A stretch of 64,000 nt of DNA from Collinsella sp. (GCA_019419585.1 DXZQ01000013.1:10458-74457); one strand, 5' to 3'; positions 33,048-42,234 are shown, counted from the first letter of the stretch. Made by a program: numbers and translations. The notes: a model not told the origin generated them from the sequence alone.

Positions 33048-33086
33048 GGGGTAGCTAATTTGGGACGGGGCTATTTTAGCTACCCC
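33048..33086. terminator. Palindrome between converging genes
   Basis: GGGGTAGCTAA (33048-33058) pairs with TTAGCTACCCC (33076-33086). The loop contains TTTGGGACGGGG. The left half, TAGCTAATTTGGGACGG, recurs near 20270. It could stop transcription from both sides but has no T-run. Confidence 0.5.
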
Positions 33087-33095
33087 ACTCGCAAC

Positions 33096-33671
33096 TTATA
33101 TTGACGTCGCCGTTGTCGTCGTTTCGTTCGTCTGGGCCGTTTCGGCGCCATCGCCCTGTTCGTCCTCGTCCTTTTGCGCATCGGCGATGGTAGAGGCCGC
33201 CGCAACGATACCGCGCTGGGGCGCGACGCTCGTCTGGGCCTGAGCGCCCTCGACAACTTCTGTACCTACATGCGCGAGCTCGGGCGATTTAAACATTGCG
33301 TCCAAGTTGGCGCCACCGCCGGCATATCCGAGCGCAGCGAGCGCGATGACGATCACTGCAACGGCGGCCACGATCGGCACGTAGCGATGCCAGCCGGCGG
33401 GATTGAGCCCGCTGCGGCGAGCCGCCCCGCGGCTGATGTAGCCGAGCGTTCCGTCGTGCTTGAGCTTTGAGCCCACCACGCGTTTGCGGCCCCACAGCGA
33501 GGACTCTGCCTGCATTGCCAAGCGGGCGCTTGCCGAAGGATAGCCGTATTTAGTGCGCTTGAACGAGCCATCAAACCCCGAGGCGTGTTTGCCCCACGTC
33601 ACCGATGTTGTGCGTCGGTTGACCGGCGCGGCACTCCGCCTTCTGCGGCTCGGTTTTGAAGTCTCAGCCAT
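33096..33671 (-). CDS. Single-pass membrane protein, unknown
   Basis: A 191-residue protein with a basic Arg/Lys-rich N-terminal region (about 1-90), one membrane segment (YVPIVAAVAVIVIALAALGY) and an outer Ala/Thr/Glu-rich tail ending TNETTTTATSI. Orientation by positive-inside rules puts the long basic part in the cytoplasm. There is no recognised domain. The start at 33671 (MAETSKPSRR) has GAGGG close upstream. The basic part could bind nucleic acid or phospholipid, but that is speculation. Confidence 0.7.
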   Translation of the reverse strand: MAETSKPSRRRRSAAPVNRRTTSVTWGKHASGFDGSFKRTKYGYPSASARLAMQAESSLWGRKRVVGSKLKHDGTLGYISRGAARRSGLNPAGWHRYVPIVAAVAVIVIALAALGYAGGGANLDAMFKSPELAHVGTEVVEGAQAQTSVAPQRGIVAAASTIADAQKDEDEQGDGAETAQTNETTTTATSI

Positions 33672-33755
33672 ATGCCCTCGCACGCCGTAACCAAATCGAA
33701 ACAATAACGCTTTGGACTGTAGCACACGTGTCGCGTGCGGTCACGGGCGCCTCGC

Positions 33756-34973
33756 TCAACGGTCATCGTCCTTCAGCAAGCGCCACAGCGTTGTACGGCT
33801 TATGCCCAGCACCTCCGCCGCACGGGTTCGGTTGCCGTGGAGATGGTCTACAACCAGATGCGCGATATCTCGCTCGGTATCGGCCAGCGGTCGCAGGATA
33901 TACAGGTCACTTTCAAGCGTCGGGGCGCCAAAGGTTGCGGTCTTAATCACGTCCTCTTGGGCGAGCACTTCCTCCGCCACAGCGCGGTCCACCGTGCCCG
34001 TCCCCACCAATATATACAGTCGTTCCGAGACCTCGCGGAGCTGCAGATAGTTGCGCGGCCAGCGGTAAGCATCGAGCGTCTTCGTCGCCGCGGCAGACAG
34101 CGTGGGCGCTGCCGTCCCAAATGCATCAGCGAGATATTCCAAATAGCGCGCGACTTTCGTCGACGCGGCTCCCTGCTCGGCGATTGCCGGCGCGACGCTC
34201 ACCGCACAGGCGAAGCGCTCGGTCACAAAGGCGGCTTGATCACTTTCGCCGCCGCCCGGCATGTCATTCGCCGTCAGCACCACATGGCAGCGCGTCGCCA
34301 ACGCGGTGTCGGTCATCGTGGAGACCAGCTCGCGGAGGCGCTGGGGGCCAACCGCATTCCAGCCCTCAATGCAAAGGGTCAGCCCCGTTTGGAACAGCGG
34401 CGATTCGGCGCTTTTGAGCACATGGCGCCAACCGCGCTCGGTGAGCTCATCGAGCGCAACGGAAACAAAGGGCTGACCGGCAAAAGGACCGTCCAGATAG
34501 AGGCGCTTGGCGATCTCGACCTGGCCCGCTCCCAGCTCACCCTCGAGCATAAGGGGCACACCGCGCGCGTAACTCTCTGCAACCGGCGCAGCCACCGAGG
34601 TCGCCCCCTCAACGATGCCGTACGCACTCGATTCGTAGCGGGCCTCAACCTCGTCGGCGTTGAGCCACTCGATACCCGCATGCGCCGCGGCGCCGCGCAC
34701 CTTGCGGACCACGACGACCCAAAGGCCCCCGCCCTCTTTGTCGGTGGGGCGAACGGTCAGGCTCAGGCGCGCACCCGCACGCCCCATAACCAGACGCGCA
34801 CCGTCTCCTATACGGTCGAGGCGCTCAGCGACAAAAACCGCCACATCCCGCTCAAGCGCCGCGTCATTCATGGTCGAGATCGCGACGTCCCCACGCGCAT
34901 CGATTGCCAATGCCGATGCCCCGGCAGCAGCCAGGGCATCGGTCAAGATGTTCAGCTTGGCATCGCTATCCAT
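33756..34973 (-). CDS. Fis-type regulator with degenerate AAA+ domain
   Basis: A 405-residue protein laid out like a bacterial enhancer-binding protein: N-terminal sensory region (1-120), a central AAA+-like domain and a C-terminal Fis-type helix-turn-helix (NRTRAAEVLGISRTTLWRLL). The Walker A equivalent reads GELGAGQVEIAK (about 145-156), without the Lys-Ser/Thr of a P-loop, and no GAFTGA loop is visible. It therefore probably cannot drive sigma-54 open-complex formation and may act as a classical DNA-binding regulator. The start at 34973 is supported by AGGGG. Targets are unknown. Confidence 0.72.
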   Translation of the reverse strand: MDSDAKLNILTDALAAAGASALAIDARGDVAISTMNDAALERDVAVFVAERLDRIGDGARLVMGRAGARLSLTVRPTDKEGGGLWVVVVRKVRGAAAHAGIEWLNADEVEARYESSAYGIVEGATSVAAPVAESYARGVPLMLEGELGAGQVEIAKRLYLDGPFAGQPFVSVALDELTERGWRHVLKSAESPLFQTGLTLCIEGWNAVGPQRLRELVSTMTDTALATRCHVVLTANDMPGGGESDQAAFVTERFACAVSVAPAIAEQGAASTKVARYLEYLADAFGTAAPTLSAAATKTLDAYRWPRNYLQLREVSERLYILVGTGTVDRAVAEEVLAQEDVIKTATFGAPTLESDLYILRPLADTERDIAHLVVDHLHGNRTRAAEVLGISRTTLWRLLKDDDR

Positions 34974-35023
34974 GATTTGCCCCTGTCTGCAGCGACGTGC
35001 AACCGCCGGCGATCGCACGACCG

Positions 35024-35064
35024 AGTGTTTCAAAATTGAACAATATTGCTCACCAAACACTATA
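35024..35064. promoter_or_regulatory. Dyad upstream of the Fis-type regulator
   Basis: AGTGTTT (35024-35030) and AAACACT (35055-35061) flank an AT-rich core (AAAATTGAACAATATTGC). A TATAGT -10-like box on the minus strand overlaps the right half. It is a possible autoregulatory site. Confidence 0.35.
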
Positions 35065-35239
35065 GGGCAGAAAGCGCCGTCCTGCGAGTATAGGTGTTGC
35101 CCCGCATCGCCATCCTGGCGGGGCGATAAGAGCTCTTCGGGACTTATAAACCTGCGGACAAGCCATACCCGCAAGAGCTCCTATCGCTCCACCGTGAGAA
35201 TGCGCTCACCAGCACGCAGCACGCAAATAAGCTACTTCT

Positions 35240-36274
35240 CTACCAGATTCCCAGCACGTGCTGCATTCCCAAACTCATGCACGCAATGCCAATCCAGCAG
35301 CAAAAGCCCAGCGCGATGGGCTTGCCGCCCTTTTTGACCAGCTCAACGATATCGGTATTAAAACCAATAGCCGCCATGGCCATCACAATAAAGAATTTCG
35401 ACAGCTCCTTGATGGGCGCCGTGATGGACACGGGAAGCTGAAGCACCGTGGTGATCACACTCGCCAGCACAAAGAACAGCACAAACATGGGAAACGCGCG
35501 TTTAAGCGAGAACGTGCTCCTAGCGTCGCCGCCGGCCTTGCGCGCCAGATGCATCTGCCAGCAAGCAAGCGCCAGCGTGATGGGAATGATGGCCAGCCTC
35601 CTGGTGAGCTTGACCACCGTGGCGCTCTCGAGCACATTGGCGCCGGGATGCATGCTGTCCCAAGCGCTCGCCGCAGCCGTTACGGACGAGGTGTCGTTGA
35701 TGGCGGTACCGGCAAACAGGCCGAAGCCCTCGTTGGTCAGCCCGAGCATGCCGCCAAGCGTCGGAAACACGAGCGCCGCGATAACGTTAAACAGGAAGAT
35801 GACCGAAATGGCCTGGGCAATCTCGCGATCGTCGGCATCGATGACGGGTGCGGTCGCAGCGATGGCCGAACCGCCGCAAATCGACGAACCCACACCCACA
35901 AGCGTCGCGATCTTACCCGGCACGTTCATAACGTGGCAGAGCACAAAGGCGATGACAAGCGAGGTCGAGATCGTCGCCACGATAATCGGCAGCGACTGGG
36001 CGCCCTTGGACAGAATCTGGGAGAGGTTCATGCCAAAGCCAAGCAGGATAACCGCGTACTGCAAGACTTTTTTGGACGTATAGGTGACGCCAGCGGCGAG
36101 CTGTTCGCGACGATTCTTGGGAAAGACGAGCGCCAGGACCATGCCAAAGAGGATGGCAAATACCGGACCGCCGACCACCTCAATTTGTTTGCCGAGCAAC
36201 GTCGCGGGAATGGCGATGATCAGGCAGAACAAGACGCCTTTCCAGCGCTCGCGTACGATGTTTGCCAGTTGCAT
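35240..36274 (-). CDS. YeiH/UPF0324-family putative sulfate exporter
   Basis: A 344-residue polytopic membrane protein with about ten hydrophobic segments. Family features include LLGFGMNLSQIL, GVGSSICGGSAIAATAPVI and GTAINDTSSVTAAA. The proposed anion/sulfate export function rests on family annotation and is weakly established. AAGGA precedes the ATG at 36274. It is divergent from a GntR regulator, which may control it. Confidence 0.87.
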   Translation of the reverse strand: MQLANIVRERWKGVLFCLIIAIPATLLGKQIEVVGGPVFAILFGMVLALVFPKNRREQLAAGVTYTSKKVLQYAVILLGFGMNLSQILSKGAQSLPIIVATISTSLVIAFVLCHVMNVPGKIATLVGVGSSICGGSAIAATAPVIDADDREIAQAISVIFLFNVIAALVFPTLGGMLGLTNEGFGLFAGTAINDTSSVTAAASAWDSMHPGANVLESATVVKLTRRLAIIPITLALACWQMHLARKAGGDARSTFSLKRAFPMFVLFFVLASVITTVLQLPVSITAPIKELSKFFIVMAMAAIGFNTDIVELVKKGGKPIALGFCCWIGIACMSLGMQHVLGIW

Positions 36275-36467
36275 ATGGGATTCCTTCTTTCTATTTCACG
36301 TTTGCGACGGCTTATGATACGGCAACATTGAGCGCAGCCTTGCGCAAACACAGACTAAGATGCCGCAATAGTTCTCAGGCAAGAGCCGAATTACCCACCG
36401 CGGAGAGCTGATTCGCGGCATAATTAACAACTGACATATGAGTTTGATAGAACAGTTGCGAGGCGCT

Positions 36468-37169
36468 ATGGAAGAATCGATGCACGTCGGCGAGCAGGAA
36501 ACGAGCCTACAGGACCAGTCCTACCACACCATTCGACGCAAAATCGTCTACCTGGACTACAAGCCGGGCGAAAAGCTGGGCGTCAAGCAGCTTTGCGATG
36601 ACCTGGACATGGGTCGCACGCCCGTGCGCGAGGCACTGGTGCGTCTGGCGCAAGAGGGCCTGGTGCGCACCGTGCCCCAAAGCGGCACCTACGTCTCACC
36701 CATCAACCTCACCCTTGCCGAGAGTGCCTGTTACATCCGCGAACATCTGGAAAAGCAGGTGATCGTGGAATGCTGTGCACGCGCCACGTCGGCCGGCATC
36801 GAGCAGCTCGACCGCGCCATCGCGCTGCAGGAAAAGGCCATGGCCGAAGAGGATCGCATCGGCTTCTTTTTGAGCGACAACCTCATGCATCACATGATTT
36901 TTAGCATCGCATGTCGCAGCACCGTGTGGTCGTGGCTCGAAGAGACCAATGCCGACCTGGAGCGCTTCCGCTGGCTGCGCGCCGCCACGCAGGTTCTCGA
37001 CAATCAGGACATCGTGAACGAGCACAAGCAGATTCGCCGCGCTATCGCCGGTCGCGACCCCATCGAAGCGAGCTTTTTGGTCAGCAAGCACCTGCATATG
37101 ATGTTCCGCAACCAGACCGAGGTTCTGGACCAGTTCCCCGAGTACTTCGAGACCAGCAAGCTCCGCTAA
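36468..37169 (+). CDS. GntR/FadR-type transcriptional regulator
   Basis: A winged-helix GntR domain (KIVYLDYKPGEKLGVKQLCDDL, then MGRTPVREALVRLAQEGLV) with an all-helical FCD-type ligand domain (DNLMHHMIFSIACRS, LVSKHLHMMFRN). The ATG at 36468 has GAGG four bases upstream. An ATG at 36438 gives 10 more residues but has no ribosome site, so 233 residues are preferred. Its divergent layout with the YeiH-type gene suggests local control. Confidence 0.88.
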   Translation: MEESMHVGEQETSLQDQSYHTIRRKIVYLDYKPGEKLGVKQLCDDLDMGRTPVREALVRLAQEGLVRTVPQSGTYVSPINLTLAESACYIREHLEKQVIVECCARATSAGIEQLDRAIALQEKAMAEEDRIGFFLSDNLMHHMIFSIACRSTVWSWLEETNADLERFRWLRAATQVLDNQDIVNEHKQIRRAIAGRDPIEASFLVSKHLHMMFRNQTEVLDQFPEYFETSKLR

Positions 37170-37222
37170 CCTGCCAAAAAGGGACAGGTTCATTTTGGCA
37201 GGTTTTATCTGGGCAAATGCAG
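37170..37222. repeat. CCTGCCAAAA element, copy 1
   Basis: CCTGCCAAAA-N10-CATTTTGGCAGG followed by TTTTATCTGGGCAAATGCAGA. Near-identical sequences occur at 39568-39617 (inverted), 44139-44190 and 44973-45025, all between genes. Confidence 0.88.
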
Positions 37223-37224
37223 AA

Positions 37225-37260
37225 AAGGCCCGGCTCCGTCTTGATGCGGAGCCGGGCCTT
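37225..37260. terminator. Bidirectional terminator between gntR and glmS
   Basis: A 14-base perfect stem (AAGGCCCGGCTCCG and its complement) with an 8-base loop. The minus strand continues TTTT. Confidence 0.88.
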
Positions 37261-37283
37261 AGTCGCTAGAACGGCGGAACCAA

Positions 37284-39131
37284 CTATTCCACGGTCACGC
37301 TCTTAGCGAGGTTTCGGGGCTGATCGACATCGCAGCCGCGCAGGATGGCGACCTCGCGGGCGAGCAGCTGCAGCGGGACGCTCGCCGTGATGGGGCTGAA
37401 CACGTCGCGGACTGCTGGCACGCGGATGATGCAGTCGGCGATCTTGTTGATCTCCTCGTCGCCCTCGGTGGCAACGACGATGACCTTGGCGCCGCGCGCC
37501 TTGCACTCCATGAGGTTCGACACGGTCTTGTCGTAGGTGGCACTCTTGGTGGCCACAGCGATGACAGGGAAGCCCGGGTCGATCAGGGCAATGGGGCCGT
37601 GCTTCATCTCACCGGCGGCGTAGGCCTCGGCGTGCAGGTAGCTGACCTCCTTGAGCTTGAGCGCACCCTCGTAGGAAATAGCGGCGCCCATGCCGCGACC
37701 CACGAACAGTGCGGACTGCGCGTCCTTGCACAGCAGGGCGGCCTCATGCACGGCATCGGTCTGCGTATCCAAAATCCACTGGATCTGCTCGGCCGTATCG
37801 GAAAGCTCGCGGAACAGCATGCGCGCCTGCTTGGTGGTCAGACGGTACTTGACCTGCGCCAACAGCAAAGCCAGCAGCGTGAGGCTCACGACCTGGCCGA
37901 TGAAGCTCTTGGTCGAGGCGACCGCGATCTCCTTGTTGGCCTTGGTGTAGATGACGCCGTCACTCTCACGCGCCACGGGGCTGCCCACCACGTTGGTGAT
38001 GCCGAAGACCTTGGCGCCCTTGATGCGCGCGTCTCGAATGGCGGCAAGGGTATCGGCCGTCTCGCCCGACTGGGACACGGCAACGACGAGCGTCGTCGGC
38101 GTGATGATGGGATTGCGATAACGGAACTCGCTGGCCGCCTCAACCTCGGTGGGGATGCGAGCCCAGCCCTCGATGAGATTCTTAGCAATGAGGCCAGCGT
38201 GATAGCTGGTGCCGCAAGCGATCACGTAGACGCGGTCGATGTCGTTGAGCTCCTCGAGCGAAAGGCTCAGCTCGTCGATGTCGAGCTCGCCGGCCGGCGT
38301 CATACGACCGACCAGCGTGTCGCGCACGACGCGCGGCTGCTCGTGAATCTCCTTGAGCATAAAGTCGGGATAACCGCCCTTTTCCGCCATGTCCAGGTCC
38401 CAGTCGATGTGGGTGACCTTAAGCTCGATAACGTTGCCGGCCTCGTCGGTGTACTCGACGCCTGCGGGCGTGAGCTTGGCAAACTGACCGTCCTCGAGCA
38501 CCACGACGTCGCGGGTTGCGTCGATGAGCGCGATGACGTCGGAGGCGACATAGGCGCCGGTCTCGCCCGCGCCGACCACGATCGGGGAATCCTTGCGGGC
38601 CACGGCGATCACGCCGGGCTCGTCAGCGCACACGGCGGCCAGACCATAGGCACCGACCACGTGGGTGCACGCCTCGCGCACGGAGGCCATCAGGTCGTGC
38701 GTCTCGGCATAAGCCTCTTCGATCAGATGCGCGAAGACCTCGGTATCGGTCTCGCTCTTAAAGTGATGGCCGCGGCCCTCCAGCTCTTCGCGCAGCTCGG
38801 CGAAGTTCTCGATGATGCCGTTGTGGACGATGGCGATACGACCGTCGCAGCTGGTGTGGGGGTGAGCGTTAACGACGGAGGGCTTGCCGTGGGTGGCCCA
38901 ACGGGTATGGCCGATACCGCAGGTAGCGTCGCTGTCGATGTTGGAAAGCTCGCTCTCCAGGCCCGCGACCTTGCCCACGCGGCGGATGACGTCGAGGTGC
39001 GCCGCGGCGCCCTCGCCCACCTCGAGCGCGACGCCCGAGGAGTCATAGCCGCGATACTCCATACGCTTGAGGCCTGTGACCAGGATGTTCTTTGCAATAT
39101 CAGAGCCGGTGTAGCCGACAATTCCGCACAT
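37284..39131 (-). CDS. glmS: Glutamine-fructose-6-phosphate aminotransferase
   Basis: A 615-residue enzyme making glucosamine-6-phosphate, the first committed step to UDP-GlcNAc. The start MCGIVGYTG exposes the N-terminal catalytic Cys of the glutaminase domain (about 1-230). Two SIS sugar-isomerase domains follow, with ACGTSYHAGL, VSQSGETADTLAA and the C-terminal QPRNLAKSVTVE. The start is fixed at 39131 because Cys must follow Met; a 21-residue upstream extension would destroy activity. It is a single gene. Confidence 0.97.
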   Translation of the reverse strand: MCGIVGYTGSDIAKNILVTGLKRMEYRGYDSSGVALEVGEGAAAHLDVIRRVGKVAGLESELSNIDSDATCGIGHTRWATHGKPSVVNAHPHTSCDGRIAIVHNGIIENFAELREELEGRGHHFKSETDTEVFAHLIEEAYAETHDLMASVREACTHVVGAYGLAAVCADEPGVIAVARKDSPIVVGAGETGAYVASDVIALIDATRDVVVLEDGQFAKLTPAGVEYTDEAGNVIELKVTHIDWDLDMAEKGGYPDFMLKEIHEQPRVVRDTLVGRMTPAGELDIDELSLSLEELNDIDRVYVIACGTSYHAGLIAKNLIEGWARIPTEVEAASEFRYRNPIITPTTLVVAVSQSGETADTLAAIRDARIKGAKVFGITNVVGSPVARESDGVIYTKANKEIAVASTKSFIGQVVSLTLLALLLAQVKYRLTTKQARMLFRELSDTAEQIQWILDTQTDAVHEAALLCKDAQSALFVGRGMGAAISYEGALKLKEVSYLHAEAYAAGEMKHGPIALIDPGFPVIAVATKSATYDKTVSNLMECKARGAKVIVVATEGDEEINKIADCIIRVPAVRDVFSPITASVPLQLLAREVAILRGCDVDQPRNLAKSVTVE

Positions 39132-39284
39132 AGGATAAATCCCTTCGTCCGCTTGACTGCAAAACGTCCACGCACAGGGGGCGCTGAGACGCATAACGTT
39201 CGAGTATTGTACTCACGCAAACGCAAGCTGATATACCAGAAGTGGTATCTCAACTTGAATACCACTCGATGCACACATGCCCAA

Positions 39285-39548
39285 ACCACCACGATGGGGA
39301 CAGGCGCCTTTGTGGTGGTTTGGACCGAGGCGGCGCTCTGTCCCGGCGAAAGATCTCGATCTGTAACATCTGGGGCTCCGGAAGCCGGCTTGGTGTTACA
39401 GATCGAGACATTACGGTTCGGCCCCAGCACTATGTCTCGATCTGTAACAGGTAGAGCCGGTTTTGCCGTCCAGATGTTACAGATCGAGACAATTGAAGGT
39501 CCGGGCAGCTCAAACCACCACAAAGGCGCCTGTCCCCTTCGTGGTGGT
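39285..39548. repeat. Nested palindrome F with four 15-base inner repeats
   Basis: Outer arms 39285-39321 and 39512-39548 pair at 36 of 37 positions. Each arm is itself a palindrome (ACCACCAC ... GTGGTGGT). Inside, TCTCGATCTGTAACA occurs four times in alternating orientation (39354-39368, 39394-39408, 39435-39449, 39475-39489), forming two consecutive hairpins. It sits between glmS and the lacI-type gene, which diverge. No gene is seen in 39132-39680. Confidence 0.88.
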
Positions 39549-39567
39549 CGCGCTGACAACGGCGCTT

Positions 39568-39617
39568 GCCCAGATAAAACCTGCCAAAATAAACCTGTCC
39601 CTAATTGGCAGGTTTTG
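39568..39617. repeat. CCTGCCAAAA element, copy 2 (inverted)
   Basis: CCAGATAAAACCTGCCAAAA, then TAAACCTGTCCC and TTGGCAGGTTTTG: the reverse complement of copy 1, ending about 65 bases before the regulator start. Confidence 0.85.
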
Positions 39618-39680
39618 ACACCCCGGGGGCGGGCGATGCTACAATCTGGCTTGTACTTGAAACGCATCAAAGGGGCCGCT

Positions 39681-40814
39681 ATGGCAAAGGTAAAAATCAG
39701 CGACGTCGCGCGCGAGGCCGGGGTTTCGCTGGGCACGGTTTCCAACGCGCTCAACCATCCCGAAAAGCTGCGCCCCGAGACCCTCAAGCTCATCAACGAG
39801 ACCATCAATCGTCTGGGCTACCTGCCCAACCAAAGCGCCCGTCAGCTCGCAGGCGGCACCACCAAGTCCTTTGGCCTGGTCCTTCCCCGTCTCGACCACG
39901 GTTTTTCGCTCCAAATTGCCAGCGGTGCCCATAACGAGGCCCGCAAGCACGGTTACGACCTGCTCATCGCAAATGCCGATAACGACGATATTCTCGAGGA
40001 CCATTACCTGCGCTACTTTATGGGTACGCAAATGTCCGGCGTCATGGTTCAGCCCATGGCGTCCCCCGACTGGCACCCCGCAACGACCAAGATGCCCGTG
40101 TCGATCGTCCATCTGGACATCCACTGCTCCGAGCCCGGTTACTACGTGGCCGCCGACAACGAGGCGCAGGGGCGCATTATCGCCGAGCTCGCCATCGCCC
40201 GCGGCGCACGCCATATTACCGTTGTGGGCAGAGCGGCATTCATGCAGCTCACCCTGCGCGTACTTGGCATTCACAAGGCCCTCGCCCTGCATCCCGATAT
40301 CAAAATTGAAGTCATTGACGCCGGAGAGTGGAATACCGCAGCCGACGGCTACAGCATTGGCGCTCAGATTGCCGGGCGCCCTGCTGACGAGCGCCCCGAT
40401 TTTGTCATCGGCCTGACCGACGTATTGGCCTCGGGCGTTATCTCGGCGCTGACCGACAAGGGCATTTCCGTCCCCGGCCAGATTCTTGTTGCCGGCTGCG
40501 ATGGCAACCCGCTTGCCTGGAGCGGATCGGTCCCCCTCACCACGGTTGCACCACCGGGCTACGAGATCGGCCGCAAGGGCGTGCAGCTGCTCATGGAACA
40601 AATCGAGGATAAACCTGCCGCCAAGACCAAACGAGTCCGCATCGGCTCCGCCGCGCGCACCGTCACCACGGTCACGGCCACCGAGGACATTAATCGTCAG
40701 GAGCTCGTGCGCCCCTTCTTGCTCGAGCGTGTGAGCACCCAAAAGGCCGAGCAGCACACGACGGGCCCATCCGCGGCCCCAATAACCGACATCAACCTGG
40801 GCGCCTACTTGTAA
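39681..40814 (+). CDS. LacI-family transcriptional regulator
   Basis: A 377-residue regulator: N-terminal helix-turn-helix and hinge (KISDVAREAGVSLGTVSNAL ... PNQSARQLAGG) and a periplasmic-binding-like effector domain ending near 340. The last 35 residues (KAEQHTTGPSAAP) are an unstructured extension. AAAGGGG stands before the ATG. No sugar genes follow directly, so the target operon is not evident. Confidence 0.9.
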   Translation: MAKVKISDVAREAGVSLGTVSNALNHPEKLRPETLKLINETINRLGYLPNQSARQLAGGTTKSFGLVLPRLDHGFSLQIASGAHNEARKHGYDLLIANADNDDILEDHYLRYFMGTQMSGVMVQPMASPDWHPATTKMPVSIVHLDIHCSEPGYYVAADNEAQGRIIAELAIARGARHITVVGRAAFMQLTLRVLGIHKALALHPDIKIEVIDAGEWNTAADGYSIGAQIAGRPADERPDFVIGLTDVLASGVISALTDKGISVPGQILVAGCDGNPLAWSGSVPLTTVAPPGYEIGRKGVQLLMEQIEDKPAAKTKRVRIGSAARTVTTVTATEDINRQELVRPFLLERVSTQKAEQHTTGPSAAPITDINLGAYL

Positions 40815-40815
40815 C

Positions 40816-40857
40816 AAAAAACTCCGCAACGGAAACAGGCCCGCTGCGGCGTTTTTT
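40816..40857 (+). terminator. Terminator of the lacI-type gene
   Basis: Stem CCGCA...TGCGG extended by A-run/T-run pairing, ending TTTTTT, two bases after the stop. Confidence 0.8.
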
Positions 40858-41028
40858 ACTGGCCCCATGTGCGCTCCCCGTTTAGCCGGACCTGCAGCTA
40901 CGGATATTTATGGAATGTAATCCATTTTTCATTAACTATTTTGTTAGAATAGACTCAATTCCATATTTTAGATATTTCCTATAAGTATTGATTTTGCTCC
41001 AGTTTTTTCTCGCCAAGAAAGGGGTTTC

Positions 41029-42234
41029 ATGAATCTGATTGATCGCAAACAGTACCTCGACTGGCTCATTTCGTGGAAAGACTCGCACGTCATCAAGGTC
41101 GTTTCGGGCGTGCGAAGGTCCGGCAAATCAAAGCTATTTGAAATCTACCGCAGCTACCTGCGCGATCATGGAATCACAGGCGGCCAGGTTATATCCCTCA
41201 ACTTTGAAGACCTGGAGTTCGAGTCGCTTACGTCGTATAGAGCACTCTACGACTACATTTCCGCCAGACTCGTCCCCGATAAGATGAACTACGTTTTTCT
41301 GGACGAGATACAGCACGTCGAGCATTTCGAAAAAGCCGTCGACAGTCTTTTTATCAAGGACAATGTCGACCTCTACATAACCGGTTCCAACGCTTATCTG
41401 CTCTCGAGCGAGCTGGCAACTTTGCTCTCCGGCCGCTACGTAGAGCTCAAGATGCTGCCCCTATCCTTTAAAGAGTTTTGCTCGGCAAAAACCAATGACG
41501 GAAAGGCTCCCGCGCAGTTATTTGACGAGTACATCACCCGGGGCTCTTTTCCCTTTATCGCCGAGACGGGTATTCAGGGACCCCAGGCGCGCGATTATCT
41601 TATGAGCCTCTACGATACCATCGTCATACGCGACGTTATCGAACGCCTGAAGGTCTCGGACGTCCCGACCCTGCGCGATATCACCAAGTTCCTACTCCAT
41701 AGCATTGGAAACCGGATCTCGATTAAAAAAATCTCCGACACGCTCTCGTCCAACGGCAACAAAACCGACCAGAAAACCGTAGCCAAATACCTCAAAGGCT
41801 TAACAGACAGCCTTGTGCTGTACTTTGCTCCGCGCTATAACGTGCGCGGTCGGCAGCTTCTTTCAACAAACGGCAAATACTACGCCGTTGACCTTGGACT
41901 TAGAGGCGCTCTCGTCAAAACCCAAAGCAGCGATATCGGTCATATCCTCGAAAATGTTGTTTATCTCGAGCTCCTACGCCGTGGATACGACGTCTACGTG
42001 GGCGATATCGACGGCGGGGAAATCGATTTTGTTGCCCTAAAGTCAGACGAGACAGCCTATTTTCAGGTTTCAGCCACAACGCTCGACGAAACTACCCTCA
42101 ATCGAGAGTTGGCCCCCTTTAAGAAAGTCCGAGACAACTACCCCAAGACGCTTCTTACGCTCGACACGCTGTTTGCGGACGCGAACTACGAAGGAGTCCG
42201 CAAGCGCAACGTGATCGACTGGCTCCTGGAATAA
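41029..42234 (+). CDS. ATPase with DUF4143-type C-terminal domain
   Basis: A 401-residue protein of the AAA_14/DUF4143 group. Walker A GVRRSGKS is at 27-34, Walker B YVFLDEIQ at 88-95, followed by DLYITGSNAYLLSSELATLL and, near the C terminus, GGEIDFVALK, which resembles a nuclease-fold E-x-D motif. The group is common in bacteria and archaea, often patchily distributed, and its function is unknown. The ATG follows AAAGGGG. The gene and its 200-base AT-rich leader look poorer in GC than neighbours, consistent with transfer. Confidence 0.85.
   Translation: MNLIDRKQYLDWLISWKDSHVIKVVSGVRRSGKSKLFEIYRSYLRDHGITGGQVISLNFEDLEFESLTSYRALYDYISARLVPDKMNYVFLDEIQHVEHFEKAVDSLFIKDNVDLYITGSNAYLLSSELATLLSGRYVELKMLPLSFKEFCSAKTNDGKAPAQLFDEYITRGSFPFIAETGIQGPQARDYLMSLYDTIVIRDVIERLKVSDVPTLRDITKFLLHSIGNRISIKKISDTLSSNGNKTDQKTVAKYLKGLTDSLVLYFAPRYNVRGRQLLSTNGKYYAVDLGLRGALVKTQSSDIGHILENVVYLELLRRGYDVYVGDIDGGEIDFVALKSDETAYFQVSATTLDETTLNRELAPFKKVRDNYPKTLLTLDTLFADANYEGVRKRNVIDWLLE

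Noticed and set aside
39132..39284. glmS ribozyme upstream of glmS
   Set aside because: The ribozyme is known from Firmicutes and its conserved core is not recognisable here.
37599..39680. Plus-strand open frame running through glmS antisense into the LacI-type gene
   Set aside because: Only the part from 39681 has regulator motifs and a ribosome site; the upstream part crosses glmS antisense and palindrome F.
41029..42234. Abortive-infection or defence system around the DUF4143-type ATPase
   Set aside because: No toxin, methylase, nuclease partner or phage gene adjoins it; a defence role would be guesswork.
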